A stretch of 6,264 bases of DNA from Clostridium sp. CAG:524 (GTDB lineage: Bacteria > Bacillota_I > Bacilli_A > RF39 > UBA660). The stretch spans positions 88,332-94,595 of the forward strand of contig FR880111.1 of the NCBI GenBank assembly GCA_000434555.1, written 5' to 3'. The notes below the pieces were generated by a model, which saw only the letters and a program-made list of their open reading frames with translations, did not search any database and was not told where the DNA came from. A program made the position numbers and the translations under genes. Positions 4,884 through 6,264 of this stretch are shown in pieces; positions within the stretch are counted from its first letter, which is position 1; every line of letters starts with the position of its first letter.

Positions 4884-5345
4884 ATGCATAAATATTTAAA
4901 TGGTAATACATTTGAAATAGTTAATGATATATTTGAAGTAGATGACTTAATCGCAGAAACTATATCTATTTTAAATAAGAAAGGGTATCACACTTTATAT
5001 TGTTGTAGTGGTCATGTTAAAGATCCAAGATTGTATGAAAAATATCATTTACATAAAGACGAACTAAATGATAAACATAATTATCATATTATTAATGAAG
5101 AAGATGATTATGTCGATGTGTTAATTCCATATCAAGATACAGTAGTTTATATTATGTTTGATAAAAGATATGATTTTGATTTATCAAAGAGTTTTAAATG
5201 GATAGATGATAAAACTATTTATTCTTATGAAATAAGTTATTACGAAGATAATGAGAAAAGAAATAGTAACGATATACAAAAAGAAATAGAAAATGTTAAT
5301 AATGAATTATTATCTTGGGCATTAAGTTTGCCTAATAATAATTAG
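4884..5345 (+). CDS. Small protein with Cys-Cys-Ser-Gly-His motif, unknown function
   Basis: The 153-residue soluble protein has no signal peptide or membrane helix. Its most telling part is DLIAETISILNKKGYHTLYCCSGH (within residues 21-44), with Cys40, Cys41 and His44 at the end of a likely helix-loop-strand. Several more histidines (55, 57, 65, 68) follow, in KYHLHKDELNDKHNYH. Then come strand-like segments (VDVLIPY, TVVYIMFD) and a helical C-terminus ending ELLSWALSLP. I recall short Firmicutes and phage proteins with the same NKKGY-x-T-x3-CCSGH core, but know no proven activity. The Cys/His cluster could bind metal or be a catalytic or redox site; both are inference. The start at 4884 is chosen because 4842 lies inside the promoter. 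The metallopeptidase gene follows after 23 bases with no terminator or promoter between, so the two are almost certainly co-transcribed. Confidence 0.78.
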   Translation: MHKYLNGNTFEIVNDIFEVDDLIAETISILNKKGYHTLYCCSGHVKDPRLYEKYHLHKDELNDKHNYHIINEEDDYVDVLIPYQDTVVYIMFDKRYDFDLSKSFKWIDDKTIYSYEISYYEDNEKRNSNDIQKEIENVNNELLSWALSLPNNN

Positions 5346-5368
5346 TATAAAACGGAGAAATAAAATAT

Positions 5369-6250
5369 ATGAAAGTAATAGATAAAAATTTTAATAGTAC
5401 GAGTGAACCATCAAATGTTAAAGAAATAGTTAGTAATATAGAAAGTACTTTAAGAAATACTAATGCTGATAAAGATATTTTAGAAGAATCTTTATCTAAC
5501 TTTGAAGACTTATTTATTCAAATTTCAGAAGATAATACATATTCTATAAAACTTCCTAATGGTTCTTTAAGAGAAAATAGAATTTCTAGCGGAGTAGGCG
5601 CTCTTAAAACAAATATGTCTATTAGTGTAAATCCTAACGAACTTTATATAGAACCAGGTGTTGTTATGAGAAAGAATTTTAATAATCACCAATTAACTCA
5701 TGAAATGTTACATGGTGTTACATCAAAAAAACATAACCCTTTTGATGAAAATGGAATTACTTATACTAAAACAGGAACAAAAATTGATTATTATGATAAA
5801 TCTCTAAATGATTATGAAAATCCAAATAATCTTTCATCAGATGGATTAAATGAAGGAATAACTGAATTACTTACATCAATTATAACAGGTGAATATACTG
5901 GTAGTTATGCTCCATTTGTTGTTATTTCGTATTTGTTTATGTCTAGTAATAATTATTTGTTAAATGCTTATTTTATGAAAGATATATCCGGTATGGAAAA
6001 GTTTTACAAAGATGTTGAAGAAAAACAAACACTAATTACTAGAGATGATTTTACTACATTAAGTTCTAAATGTACTGACACAAAGAAACTATCAAAAATT
6101 ATTTCAGCAGGATTAGAATATAATAAATCTTATGGAAGAGAAATTAGTGAAAGTGAGTTAGACTTTTTTATGGATTATTTAGATAATAATTTTATGTTAG
6201 ATTCAGGTTCTTGGCGTGATATGATTTTTGAACCTAGTATAACTTGTTAA
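5369..6250 (+). CDS. Putative zinc metallopeptidase (HEMLH, LNEG)
   Basis: The 293-residue product carries the zinc metallopeptidase motif HEMLH (111-115): two zinc-binding histidines and the catalytic Glu112. LNEGITELLTS follows at 160-170. In gluzincins such as M1 aminopeptidases, the Glu of an LNEG motif is the third zinc ligand, so Glu162 is the likely ligand here. The gap of about 46 residues from the second His is longer than the 18 of M1. Residues 1-60 are acidic and probably helical. No signal peptide, lipobox or membrane helix is evident; APFVVISYLFM (181-191) is hydrophobic but short. The enzyme thus looks cytoplasmic, or is released by an unseen route. The substrate is unknown and I cannot place it in a named family. 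The ATG at 5369 has GGAGA (5354-5358) upstream. It is the second gene of an operon with the CCSGH protein. The stop TAA is followed by only 14 bases in the window, so its terminator is not visible. Confidence 0.78.
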   Translation: MKVIDKNFNSTSEPSNVKEIVSNIESTLRNTNADKDILEESLSNFEDLFIQISEDNTYSIKLPNGSLRENRISSGVGALKTNMSISVNPNELYIEPGVVMRKNFNNHQLTHEMLHGVTSKKHNPFDENGITYTKTGTKIDYYDKSLNDYENPNNLSSDGLNEGITELLTSIITGEYTGSYAPFVVISYLFMSSNNYLLNAYFMKDISGMEKFYKDVEEKQTLITRDDFTTLSSKCTDTKKLSKIISAGLEYNKSYGREISESELDFFMDYLDNNFMLDSGSWRDMIFEPSITC

Positions 6251-6264
6251 TAAATATAATAATT

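Overview
This is a very AT-rich, gene-dense stretch of a low-GC Firmicutes (class Bacilli-like) chromosome. It uses AGA-rich, A/T-ending codons, good Shine-Dalgarno (SD) sites, extended -10 sigma-A promoters and compact hairpin-plus-T-tract terminators. TGA acts as a stop (at 622-624 and 1236-1238) and Trp is read from TGG, so the Mycoplasma code does not apply. A clear homologue of the outer spore coat morphogenetic protein CotE points to a spore-forming Bacilli lineage or a recent descendant of one. An uncultured, small-genome gut Bacilli lineage would fit, but that placement is inference. All genes are on the + strand. I see no mobile element, CRISPR array, tRNA or rRNA.

Layout: (1) 1-624 is the 3' end of an ABC exporter gene, containing most of the nucleotide-binding domain. 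(2) 699-1238 is cotE, as a single-gene unit with its own terminator; a 12-bp perfect palindrome lies upstream. (3) 1290-1784 and 1831-2331 are two consecutive small lipoprotein genes of unknown function. The second has its own extended -10 promoter, and its mature protein starts with an unusual C-x5-H-x-H-x3-C cluster. (4) 2411-4048 encodes a 545-residue protein with an N-terminal J domain (HPD at 35-37) and a long unrecognised remainder, behind a near-consensus promoter. (5) 4104-4790 encodes a membrane-anchored XRE-type regulator: a DNA-binding domain inside, one membrane segment, and a four-cysteine domain outside. (6) 4884-5345 and 5369-6250 form a two-gene operon. It encodes a small protein with a Cys-Cys-Ser-Gly-His motif and a putative gluzincin-type zinc metallopeptidase (HEMLH plus LNEG).

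Taken together the window reads as mostly independent transcription units. Each is closed by a tight terminator that usually overlaps the stop codon, and several are followed within a few bases by the next promoter. Four of the track-style longest-ORF starts (genes at 1290, 1831, 2411 and 4884) are better moved downstream, because SD sites or promoters show the shorter form is the real one. No single pathway unites the genes. The common theme is envelope and spore biology (exporter, coat protein, lipoproteins, transmembrane regulator) with several uncharacterised proteins.
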